A stretch of DNA of 13,566 nt from SpSt-28 sp044343155. GTDB lineage: Archaea; Aenigmatarchaeota; Aenigmatarchaeia; CG10238-14; SpSt-28. The stretch is taken from contig JAVZSS010000018.1 in the NCBI GenBank assembly GCA_044343155.1, forward strand, positions 1-13,566. The letters are read 5' to 3'. The notes under the pieces are model-generated. The model worked only from the letters and a program-made list of their open reading frames with translations. It was not told where the DNA came from and made no database searches. Below, one piece after another: positions 1 through 6,493 of this stretch. Each line of letters begins with the position of its first letter. Within the stretch, counting starts at the first letter, position 1. Made by a program: the position numbers and the translations under genes.

Positions 1-1953
1 AATTCTGAAGGTAAAATGAAAGTGAGTTGGTCTAAATTTTTGGAAATGTTAAAAAATGGTGAGTTTAATGAATATTACCATAACTTTAAAGAATACTTTG
101 ATTTAATGGTAAGTAAAAGATTTCTACCTAATTCTCCAACATTATTTAATGCTGGAGCCAGGTTAGGTCAATTATCAGCTTGTTTTGTTGTTGGAATTGA
201 AGATAACATGGAAAGTATAATGGATGCTGCTAAAGAGTGTGCATTGATATTTAAATCTGGTGGTGGTGTTGGAATAAATTATTCTAAACTAAGACCAGAA
301 GGAGATATAGTTGCTAGTACTACAGGAGTTGCAAGTGGTCCTGTAAGTTTCATGAAAATCATAGATGTTGTAACTGAAGTTGTTAAACAAGGTGGAAAAA
401 GAAGAGGAGCAAATATGGGGATTCTAGAAAGCTGGCATCCTGATATTTTAAAATTTATTCATGCTAAGGAAAAAGAAGGAGAATTTGAAAATTTCAACAT
501 TTCTGTTATGCTTGATGAAAAATTCTGGGAAGCATATAAAAAAGGTGAAAAATATGCTTTAATAAATCCAAGAAATGGGAAGGTTGTTAACTATATAGAC
601 CCAAAATTTTTACTCAATGAGATAGCAACAATGGCATGGAAAACCGCAGACCCTGGTGTTCTATTTTTAGACAATATTAATAGAAGGAATATTCAAAAAG
701 AATTTAGAGGATTGATAAGAGCAACTAATCCTTGTGGTGAGCAGCCTTTATATGAATATGAGTCTTGTAATTTAGGATCTATAAATCTTTATGCTTTTAT
801 TAAATTTGATGAAAAAGGAGAGGTATATTTCGATTGGGAAGATTATAGAAAAACTATTGAAATTGCATATAGATTTTTAGATAATATTATCGATGTAAAT
901 AAATATCCAATAGAAAAAATTGATAAAGCTAGCAAAGCTGTTAGAAGAATTGGTTTAGGATATATGGGCTTAGCAGATGCAATGTTTGCCTTAAAAATCC
1001 CATATAGCTCTGAAGAAGGATTCAAATTTATAGAAAAGGTATCTGAATTTTTAACATACTATGCAATGAAAGCTTCTGTAGAAAGAGCTAAAGAAAGGGG
1101 AGTTTTTCCTTATTATGATAAAACATCTTATAAAAAAGGAGAAATGCCAATTGAAGGATTTTACCATCCTCAGATATGGAGCTTAGATTGGGAAGAACTA
1201 CAACAAGAAATAATAAAGCATGGAATTAGAAATGTCGAAGTAACTTCAATAGCTCCAACTGGTTCTATTTCCATGTTTTTTGATGTTTCTAGTGGTATAG
1301 AACCACAATTTTCTTTAGTCTTTGAAAAAAGAGTTACCGTTGGTAGCTTTTTCTATACAGATATAGAATTTGAAAGACAGTTAAAACAAGCTGGAATGTA
1401 TTCAGAAGAATTGTTGAAAAAGGTTGCAGATAATGCTGGAAGTGTTCAAGGTATAGAGGAAATACCTGAAGAAATGAGAAGAATATTTGTTACAGCCTTA
1501 GATATTCCTTGGTGGGATCATGTTAGAGCACAAGCCGCAGCGCAACTATGGATTACAACTTCTATTAGTAAAACTATAAATATGCCTTCTTTTGCAAGCG
1601 TTGAAGATGTTTTACAAGCCTATATAGCTGCTTATCATTTGGGCTGTAAAGGAATAACAATATATAGAGAAGGTAGTAAATCAAAACAAGTTTTATATGT
1701 TAAAGGAAGTATAGAAGAAAATAGAATTAAAGAATATATGAAACTTATAAAAAACGATACTTTAAAAATTTTAAAGAAATTTGGACTTGAAGAACCTAAA
1801 ATGATTAAAGAAATTAATTCAAACAATTTAAAAATTAATAATCATAATGGAAAAATTGAAAAATGTCCAAGTTGTGGCTCTGAAAAATTAATTTATCAGG
1901 CGGGTTGTGTTAGTTGTTTAAACTGTGGATGGAGTGCTTGCTTAATATCTTAA
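1..1953 (+). CDS. nrdJ: Class II ribonucleotide reductase, adenosylcobalamin-dependent (5' end outside window)
   Basis: Reduces ribonucleotides to deoxyribonucleotides using a thiyl radical generated from adenosylcobalamin. The frame is open to the left edge, so the ATG at 16 is probably internal. Numbering from that Met, Cys56 (motif SACFV) and Cys251 (SCNLGSINL) are the expected active-site redox pair and Cys240 in NPCGEQP is the thiyl-radical cysteine, flanked by Asn238 and Glu242. The 11-residue distance from Cys240 to Cys251 matches the Thermotoga class II enzyme; by that comparison roughly 75-80 N-terminal residues are missing. Phosphate-binding motif APTGS is at 413-417. The C-terminus has a zinc-ribbon-like cluster (C617, C620, C631, C634) and a final Cys pair (C637, C642) that could shuttle electrons to the active site. 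No intein is present although this family often hosts them. The next gene, 22 bases downstream, encodes a cobalamin adenosyltransferase, which supports the class II assignment. Confidence 0.95.
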   Translation, partial: NSEGKMKVSWSKFLEMLKNGEFNEYYHNFKEYFDLMVSKRFLPNSPTLFNAGARLGQLSACFVVGIEDNMESIMDAAKECALIFKSGGGVGINYSKLRPEGDIVASTTGVASGPVSFMKIIDVVTEVVKQGGKRRGANMGILESWHPDILKFIHAKEKEGEFENFNISVMLDEKFWEAYKKGEKYALINPRNGKVVNYIDPKFLLNEIATMAWKTADPGVLFLDNINRRNIQKEFRGLIRATNPCGEQPLYEYESCNLGSINLYAFIKFDEKGEVYFDWEDYRKTIEIAYRFLDNIIDVNKYPIEKIDKASKAVRRIGLGYMGLADAMFALKIPYSSEEGFKFIEKVSEFLTYYAMKASVERAKERGVFPYYDKTSYKKGEMPIEGFYHPQIWSLDWEELQQEIIKHGIRNVEVTSIAPTGSISMFFDVSSGIEPQFSLVFEKRVTVGSFFYTDIEFERQLKQAGMYSEELLKKVADNAGSVQGIEEIPEEMRRIFVTALDIPWWDHVRAQAAAQLWITTSISKTINMPSFASVEDVLQAYIAAYHLGCKGITIYREGSKSKQVLYVKGSIEENRIKEYMKLIKNDTLKILKKFGLEEPKMIKEINSNNLKINNHNGKIEKCPSCGSEKLIYQAGCVSCLNCGWSACLIS

Positions 1954-1975
1954 ATATAAAAAATTTAATAAAATT

Positions 1976-2485
1976 ATGAAGCCTAACATTGGAAGTGGGG
2001 ATGAGGGATTTACTTGTTTTAAAGGAACAAAAATAGAAAAGAATGCCCCAATAATAAAACTTATTGGTGAAATAGATGAGCTAAATAGTTATCTTGGATT
2101 TTGTAGATCTCTAACAAAAAATGAAGATATAGATAAAACTTTGGAAGAAATACAAAACAAAATTTTTATTATTGGAGCTAAACTTTTTGGAGAAAATATT
2201 GAATTTGGAAAAGAAAATACAACCTTTATTGAAGAAGAAATAAAAAAATATGAAAATGAGTTGGAACCCTTAAAACATTTTATTTATCCCACTGGCACTC
2301 AATCTTCTTCTGCTTTACAAGTAGCTAGAGCTATTTGTAGAAGAGTTGAAAGAGCTTGTGTTGAAGCTAACGTTAAAGATTTAATTCCATTCTTTAACAG
2401 ACTTTCAGACCTTTTGTTTGTATTAGCTCGAGTTGAAAACAAAAGGGCTGGGGTAAAAGAAAAAGAATGGACTTTTAAAAAATAA
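1976..2485 (+). CDS. pduO: PduO-type ATP:cob(I)alamin adenosyltransferase
   Basis: Transfers the adenosyl group of ATP to cob(I)alamin, giving adenosylcobalamin, the cofactor of the reductase encoded just upstream. The 169 residues match the usual length of the one-domain family. Visible hallmarks are GEIDELNSYLG (31-41), the ARAICRRVER helix (117-126) carrying the ATP-site and subunit-interface arginines, and FFNRLSDLLFVLAR (139-152). The N-terminal ATP loop is degenerate: family members usually have T-(K/R)-x-G-D-x-G, while here residues 5-11 read IGSGDEG, so the usual Thr and Lys/Arg are missing. No Shine-Dalgarno site precedes the ATG, and an AT-rich stretch at 1954-1965 could be either spacer or a weak promoter. 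The gene is 22 bases after the reductase and 1 base before the radical SAM gene, so an operon is likely. No corrin-ring synthesis gene is visible here, consistent with cobalamin salvage (inference). Confidence 0.9.
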   Translation: MKPNIGSGDEGFTCFKGTKIEKNAPIIKLIGEIDELNSYLGFCRSLTKNEDIDKTLEEIQNKIFIIGAKLFGENIEFGKENTTFIEEEIKKYENELEPLKHFIYPTGTQSSSALQVARAICRRVERACVEANVKDLIPFFNRLSDLLFVLARVENKRAGVKEKEWTFKK

Positions 2486-2486
2486 T

Positions 2487-3563
2487 ATGGAAATGGATGA
2501 AATATTAAGTTGGTATTACTTAGTTGATAAAAACATAAAGCCTGCAAAATTTTTAATTTGTAAAAATATTTATGTTGAAGTTAGTGAAGAAGAAATAAAA
2601 AATTTGGAAGAAAAAGAGTTGTGGAAATTGCATGAAAAGCATTCAAAAGAATTTAAAAAAATCTTAAAAGATATAAAAGAAAGTAAAATTGAACTAAAAG
2701 AATTTTCACAAACTTCAAAAAAAGGATGTAACTTTTTAGAATTAAAAATAGAAATAAGTAAAAGACTTTTAAACCCATGCAGAATGTGTGAAAGAAGATG
2801 TTTAGTGAATAGGTTTGAAAAAAGAGGTTTTTGCAACCTTCTTAATAAAACATACGTTTCTTCCTATTTTTTACATTTAGGCGAAGAAACTCCTTTGATA
2901 CCTAGTGGAACAATATTTTTTTGTGGATGTAATTTTAAGTGTGCATATTGTCAAAATTGGGAAATAAGTCAATTTAGTGAAAATGGATTTATTGTAGATT
3001 CAAAAAAACTATCAATAATTGAAAGAAGGTTGAGAGAAGAAGGAGCAAGGAATATAAATTTTGTTGGTGGAAATCCTGATCAACATTTACATACTATAGT
3101 TGAATCTTTGAAATTTCTAGATATTAATGTACCAATACTATGGAATAGTAATGCCTATGCTTCTATAGAAACTATGAAAATTCTTTTAGACTTAGTTGAT
3201 ATTTGGCTTCCTGACTTTAAATATGGAAATAATGAATGTGCTAAAAGGTTATCTTTAGTTGAAAATTACTTTGAAATTGTAAGTAGGAATATTAAAATGA
3301 TGTATGAAAATGAAGATCCAATTATTATAAGGCATCTTGTTTTACCAAATCATATTGAATGTTGTACTAATAAAGTTTTAACTTGGATTTCCGAAAATTG
3401 TAAAAATTCTTTAGTAAATGTAATGAAGCAGTATAGGCCAGAATATTTGGTATTGAAAGAAGAAAAATTTAAAGAAATTTCAAGAAGGTTGAGAAAAGAT
3501 GAATTAGAAAAAGCCTATTCTATAGCAAGGAATTTAAAACTAAATTTTGAAGAAATTTCCTAG
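2487..3563 (+). CDS. PflX-like radical SAM protein (COG1313-type)
   Basis: Radical SAM enzyme related to pyruvate formate-lyase activating proteins; the substrate is unknown. The Fe-S cluster motif CxxxCxxC is at Cys148, Cys152 and Cys155 (CNFKCAYC), followed by QNWEIS. A second, N-terminal cysteine group at Cys98, Cys101, Cys105 and Cys116 (CRMCERRC...GFC) is typical of the PflX/COG1313 branch and could hold another cluster or zinc. NFVGGNP (191-197) is in the usual place of a radical SAM glycine-rich segment, and LPDFKYGN (241-248) is a further conserved block. About 90 residues precede the first cysteine motif, as in archaeal members of the family as I recall them. The start at 2487 lies 1 base after the pduO stop; Met3 at 2493 is an alternative. 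It is not an NrdG-type activase: there is no glycyl-radical partner, and the neighbouring reductase is class II. The operon position suggests a link to cobalamin or nucleotide metabolism, which is inference. Confidence 0.82.
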   Translation: MEMDEILSWYYLVDKNIKPAKFLICKNIYVEVSEEEIKNLEEKELWKLHEKHSKEFKKILKDIKESKIELKEFSQTSKKGCNFLELKIEISKRLLNPCRMCERRCLVNRFEKRGFCNLLNKTYVSSYFLHLGEETPLIPSGTIFFCGCNFKCAYCQNWEISQFSENGFIVDSKKLSIIERRLREEGARNINFVGGNPDQHLHTIVESLKFLDINVPILWNSNAYASIETMKILLDLVDIWLPDFKYGNNECAKRLSLVENYFEIVSRNIKMMYENEDPIIIRHLVLPNHIECCTNKVLTWISENCKNSLVNVMKQYRPEYLVLKEEKFKEISRRLRKDELEKAYSIARNLKLNFEEIS

Positions 3564-3575
3564 CTTAAAAATCTA

Positions 3576-3615
3576 TTTTTAAATATTGCAAACAAATTAA
3601 AATTAGGTGGGATTG
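3576..3615 (+). promoter_or_regulatory. Histone gene promoter and ribosome binding site
   Basis: A TATA-like box TTTAAATATT lies at 3578-3587. With normal archaeal spacing, transcription would start near 3605, leaving a leader of about 10 bases. AGGTGG at 3605-3610 is a Shine-Dalgarno site 5 bases before the ATG at 3616. This spacing selects ATG 3616 over the in-frame GTG at 3607, which lies inside the ribosome binding site itself. Confidence 0.6.
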
Positions 3616-3792
3616 ATGGCTAAGGAAGTTAATCTAGTAGTTAAGTCTGCAGTAAGAGAAGTAGTTGGAGATGTAAGAATATCAGATGAATTCTTTGATG
3701 CACTAAACAAGAAAGTTGAAGCAATGGTTAAAGAGGCTGTTAAAAGAGCAGAAGCAAATGGAAGAAAAACTTTAAGAGCTGCGGATGTATAA
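3616..3792 (+). CDS. Minimal archaeal histone-fold protein
   Basis: Small DNA-binding histone-fold protein of 58 residues (start chosen at ATG 3616 because AGGTGG sits 5 bases upstream). The sequence runs through one short N-terminal helix (VNLVVKSAVREVV), a long central helix (SDEFFDALNKKVEAMVKEAVKRAEANG), and the RKT segment that contacts DNA in histones, then stops at ADV. Canonical archaeal histones such as HMfB are about 66-69 residues and continue with a full third helix after the RKT-xxx-D[IVL] segment; that helix is nearly absent here. This resembles the short alpha-3-truncated histones reported in DPANN archaea and some bacteria (from memory, not searched). It probably shapes chromatin, but nucleosome-like wrapping may not be possible without helix 3 (inference). 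It is monocistronic with its own promoter and a T-rich tract after the stop. Confidence 0.85.
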   Translation: MAKEVNLVVKSAVREVVGDVRISDEFFDALNKKVEAMVKEAVKRAEANGRKTLRAADV

Positions 3793-3800
3793 ACCAAAAA

Positions 3801-3821
3801 TTTCTTTTTTATTCTTTTTTT
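3801..3821 (+). terminator. T-rich terminator after the histone gene
   Basis: Two T runs (TTTCTTTTTT and TTCTTTTTTT) begin 8 bases after the histone stop codon. Oligo-T tracts of this kind act as intrinsic terminators in archaea. The tract overlaps the last codons of the converging hydrolase gene on the other strand, where it encodes lysines. Confidence 0.5.
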
Positions 3822-4477
3822 AATATTTCTACTCTTGTAAATTCAGAAGCTAGGTTTTTGAATTTTTCTGCATCCTTTTCACTACCAACTATAGATCCAT
3901 AATGCATAGGTATTGCTATTTTTGGTTTTATTATTTTTACTGCTTCTACAGCCTCTTCTACACTCATTACATATACTCCACTTACTGGTAACAAAGCTAT
4001 ATCTATTTTACCCAATTCACCCATTTCTTTTATAACATCAGTATCTCCAGCATGATAAACTTTTATTCCATTAAAGTCAACTATAAATCCCAAATATTTA
4101 GATTCTTTTGGATGAAAAACTTGACCTGGGGATCTAAATTTATTAATATTATAAGAAGGCACAGCTTTTATTAAAACATCATTAACATTAATACTATCAC
4201 CTGGCTCAAAATACATTATACTATTTACACTCCCTTTCAAATTATCTATTTTTCCTTTACACATTTTAGCTGCAATTATAACAGATTGTTGATGAACAAT
4301 CTTTTTTATATCATCAATACTACAATGATCAAAATGGTCATGAGTTACTAAAACTATATCTCCATCTTTTTCTTTTGGGAATTTTATTTGAAAAGGATCG
4401 AAATAAACTGTAACCTTGCTTTCTATTTTAAAACATGCATGACCTAACCAAAGGATTTTTAGTCCAAAAATTTCCAT
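3809..4477 (-). CDS. UPF0173-type metallo-beta-lactamase-fold metal-dependent hydrolase
   Basis: Cytoplasmic hydrolase with the metallo-beta-lactamase fold. The metal-binding motif HxHxDH is complete at His46, His48, Asp50 and His51 (THDHFDH); Asp145 in AGDTD and His192 in IPMHYG supply further metal ligands. The N-terminal segment KILWLGHACFKIE is typical of the UPF0173/UlaG-like branch, and 222 residues is a normal length. The substrate is not known; relatives include L-ascorbate-6-phosphate lactonase and many uncharacterised proteins, so a specific reaction cannot be given. No signal peptide is present. The gene converges with the histone gene and diverges from the sepF-like gene across 49 bases. 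The ATG lies about 25 bases from a TATA-like box with no Shine-Dalgarno site, so a leaderless mRNA is likely. Confidence 0.85.
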   Translation of the reverse strand: MEIFGLKILWLGHACFKIESKVTVYFDPFQIKFPKEKDGDIVLVTHDHFDHCSIDDIKKIVHQQSVIIAAKMCKGKIDNLKGSVNSIMYFEPGDSINVNDVLIKAVPSYNINKFRSPGQVFHPKESKYLGFIVDFNGIKVYHAGDTDVIKEMGELGKIDIALLPVSGVYVMSVEEAVEAVKIIKPKIAIPMHYGSIVGSEKDAEKFKNLASEFTRVEILKKE

Positions 4478-4495
4478 ATTCTATTTTGAAGATAA

Positions 4496-4510
4496 GCATT
4501 TAAATATTTG
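4496..4510. promoter_or_regulatory. Shared divergent TATA element
   Basis: The 49-base gap between the hydrolase (start 4477, minus) and the SepF-like gene (start 4527, plus) has one clear TATA-like element: the palindromes ATTTAAAT (4498-4505) and AAATATTT (4502-4509) overlap. Their centres lie about 24 bases from the minus-strand ATG and 22-26 bases from the plus-strand ATG. Both mRNAs would be leaderless, and neither start has a Shine-Dalgarno site. Confidence 0.6.
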
Positions 4511-4526
4511 GAAACAAAAAATATGC

Positions 4527-4856
4527 ATGGCGTTTAGAGATTTTTTTCCTTTCAAAAATGAAGAAAGAGAAGAAATAGAAATAGTACCTGAAGAAGTGAT
4601 AAAGGAAGAAGAAAAATTAAAAATAAAAATAGAAAGATTGAGTAAAAGTGAAGACGTAGATAAGATAATAAGATTAGCAAGACAAATGATAGTTATTGTT
4701 AAAACTCAAGAATTACAAAAAAAGGATTTTGGCTATATGCAAACTTTATTGGAAAAACTAAAAAGAAACTGCAAACAAAACAGAATAGATATAGTTGGAA
4801 CTCAAGATGGCTATTTAATACTTGCTCCTTCTTTTGTTGAAATAATAAGAGAATAG
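4527..4856 (+). CDS. sepF: SepF-like cell division protein (DUF552 family)
   Basis: SepF proteins anchor FtsZ to the membrane at the division site in archaea lacking FtsA. This 109-residue protein begins with an amphipathic segment rich in Phe and basic residues (MAFRDFFPFK) that could be the membrane-targeting helix, followed by an acidic linker (11-30) and a SepF/DUF552-type alpha-beta domain (31-107). That domain shows the first strand (LKIKIERL), the helix and second strand IIRLARQMIVIVKTQEL, a DFGYMQTLLEKL helix, and the terminal strands IDIVGT and YLILAPSFVEI. The GDLxD-like glycine contacts of bacterial SepF are not obvious. The mRNA is probably leaderless, from the shared promoter at 4496-4510. 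It is followed 60 bases later by the aRF1 region. The family call rests on this pattern and on size. Confidence 0.75.
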   Translation: MAFRDFFPFKNEEREEIEIVPEEVIKEEEKLKIKIERLSKSEDVDKIIRLARQMIVIVKTQELQKKDFGYMQTLLEKLKRNCKQNRIDIVGTQDGYLILAPSFVEIIRE

Positions 4857-4863
4857 ATACTTT

Positions 4864-4918
4864 AGGGTGAAGATAATTTAGCGAAAATTCTATTAAGCTT
4901 AAAAAATTAATTAAAGAA
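4864..4918 (+). promoter_or_regulatory. aRF1 translation start region without a canonical start codon
   Basis: A Shine-Dalgarno site GGGTGA (4865-4870) like the one before L2 lies here. With the 4-6 base spacing seen at L2, L23 and the histone gene, initiation would fall at 4875-4877, but the bases there are ATT/TTT. The frame of aRF1 is open from 4877 (after TAA at 4874) and encodes conserved N-terminal aRF1 residues (KLKKLIKEL) before the first canonical start, TTG 4919. A GTG at 4867 starts another frame, GTG-AAG-ATA-ATT-TAG, which would join the aRF1 frame if one base were skipped at ATT-T-AGC. Confidence 0.55.
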
Positions 4919-6493
4919 TTGGAAAAAATTAAAGGAAGACATACTGAATTGGTTTCAGTTTATATTCCTGCAGGCTATAATCTAGTAGAAGTAATAAATC
5001 AACTTATTGAAGAAAGGTCTACAGCAGAAAACATAAAAAGTAAAACTACGAGAAAAAATGTTGTTTCTGCCTTAGAAAAAATAATCCAACATTTAAGATT
5101 ATTCAAACAAACTCCACCTAATGGATTAGTAGTATTTGCTGGAAATGTATCTCCAGTAGAAGGAAAAGAAGATATAAAACTTTGGTCTATAGAACCTCCA
5201 GAAAAACTTGAAACAAAAATATATTGGTGTGACCAAGTTTTTGTTTTAGACCCTTTAAAAGATATGGTTAAAGAAAAAGATGTTTATGGATTAATAGTTT
5301 TAGATGCAAAAGAAGCTACTATAGGAGTTTTAAAAGGTAAAAAGATTATTGTTAGAAAGAGATTAGAATCAACAGTCCCAAGTAAAACTGTTAAAGGTGG
5401 TATGTGTTTACATAGATCAACAGAAATAATAAATTCTTCTTATCAAAAGATTCCAATAAACAAAATTAAAAAAGGTGATGAAATTATTTGTTTTGACTTC
5501 ATAGAAAATTCTATTAAAATTGGGAAAGTTAAAGAAATATTTAAAAGACATGTTGATAAAGCTAGAAAAATTTTCTTTGAAAAAGATAGTGTAATTGCAA
5601 GCTATGACCACATTGTTTTTGTAAAAGAAAATGGAGAAATTAAAGAAAAAAGAGTGGAAGATTTAAATAAAGGAGATGTCGTTTTTGTTCTTGATGGAAA
5701 TAAAGTAGTTGAAAAGAAAATTAAAAACATAAGTGAAAGTGAAATTGAAGCTTCAGTTTTCTTTTATGATTTGGAAATAGAACCATTTGGAAATTATTTT
5801 GCAAATTATCTTTTAGTTCATAATTCTCAAGGAAGATATGATAGGCTAAGAGAAGATGCAATTAATGAATTTTTAACTAAAGTTGGAGAAATTGCTTCTT
5901 CAATTTTTTTAGAAGAAAATGTTTTAGGAGTACTAATAGGGGGTCCAGGTCCAATTAAAGAAAGACTAAAAGAAGAGGATTACCTACATTATCAAATAAA
6001 AAATAAAGTTCTTGGAGTAAAAGATGTCGGTTATACAGATGAATATGGTTTGGAAGAATTGGTAAAAAGAAGTGAAGATTTACTACAACAAGCAGAAATA
6101 TTTAAGGAAAAAACAATTTTGAATAAATTCTTTTTGGCATTAAAAAAAGGAGAAAATGTTGTTATTGGTTTAGATAAAGTGCTAAAAGCATTAGAATATA
6201 ATGCTGTTGAGGAGCTTATTATTTTAGAAGAATTAGATTATGTAAAAGCTAGTTTTAAATGTAAAAATGAGCATACAATTGAAAAATATGTTAAAAAGAA
6301 TGATACTCTTATTTGTGAAATTTGTGGAGAAGAAATGAAAAAAGAATATGAAAAAGAAATTAATGAAGAAATTATAGAAAAAGCTGAAGCCTCTGGAGCT
6401 AAAGTTTATATTGTTTCAGAAGATACGGAAGAAGGTAAACAGTTTAAAAATATGGGAGGAATAGGAGCTATAACTAGATTTAAAATAGATTAG
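4919..6493 (+). CDS. prf1: Peptide chain release factor aRF1, with mini-intein
   Basis: Recognises all three stop codons and triggers release of the finished protein on the ribosome. Coordinates begin at TTG 4919, the first canonical start; true coding probably begins near 4877. Domain 1 has the stop-codon motifs TAENIKS (35-41) and YxCxxxF (Tyr102, Cys104, Phe108). The domain 2 catalytic loop is interrupted after Gly160-Gly161-Met162 by an intein (163-302) and resumes at Ser303 with SQGRYDRLRED. After splicing the loop reads GGMSQ, whereas release factors almost universally have GGQ; the DNA codon is ATG at 5402-5404. Domain 3 includes GGPGPIKE, a glycine-rich turn and a Cys cluster (C448, C466, C469). 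Without the intein the protein is about 384 residues, plus up to 14 more N-terminally; archaeal aRF1 is usually about 410. The 3' end overlaps the TOPRIM gene on the other strand by 14 bases. Confidence 0.93.
   Translation: MEKIKGRHTELVSVYIPAGYNLVEVINQLIEERSTAENIKSKTTRKNVVSALEKIIQHLRLFKQTPPNGLVVFAGNVSPVEGKEDIKLWSIEPPEKLETKIYWCDQVFVLDPLKDMVKEKDVYGLIVLDAKEATIGVLKGKKIIVRKRLESTVPSKTVKGGMCLHRSTEIINSSYQKIPINKIKKGDEIICFDFIENSIKIGKVKEIFKRHVDKARKIFFEKDSVIASYDHIVFVKENGEIKEKRVEDLNKGDVVFVLDGNKVVEKKIKNISESEIEASVFFYDLEIEPFGNYFANYLLVHNSQGRYDRLREDAINEFLTKVGEIASSIFLEENVLGVLIGGPGPIKERLKEEDYLHYQIKNKVLGVKDVGYTDEYGLEELVKRSEDLLQQAEIFKEKTILNKFFLALKKGENVVIGLDKVLKALEYNAVEELIILEELDYVKASFKCKNEHTIEKYVKKNDTLICEICGEEMKKEYEKEINEEIIEKAEASGAKVYIVSEDTEEGKQFKNMGGIGAITRFKID
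5405..5824 (+). mobile_element. Mini-intein (140 residues) in the aRF1 catalytic loop
   Basis: Protein-splicing element that removes itself and joins the flanking aRF1 segments. The first residue is Cys163 (block A, CLHRSTEI). Block B is ASYDH with His231 and a Ser in place of the usual Thr (residue 228). Block F is FYDLEIEPFGNYFAN (282-296), and block G ends LLVHN with penultimate His301 and terminal Asn302, followed by Ser303 as the +1 nucleophile. All splicing residues are present. The distance between blocks B and F (about 50 residues) is too small for a homing endonuclease, and no LAGLIDADG motif is visible, so it is a mini-intein that cannot home by itself. Base composition is like the host gene, suggesting long residence. 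A nearby functional role (conditional splicing) is possible but unsupported. Confidence 0.93.

Noticed and set aside
2299..2836. Minus-strand open frames of 82 and 88 codons opposite pduO and the radical SAM gene
   Set aside because: They are shadows of the coding strand with Phe/Ser-rich composition and no family features.
2487..3563. Radical SAM protein as activator (NrdG) of an anaerobic reductase
   Set aside because: The reductase is class II with a complete cobalamin-type active site and no glycyl-radical site, and the Cys layout is PflX-like, not NrdG-like.
3607..3615. GTG 3607 as histone start
   Set aside because: GTG lies within the Shine-Dalgarno sequence that serves ATG 3616.
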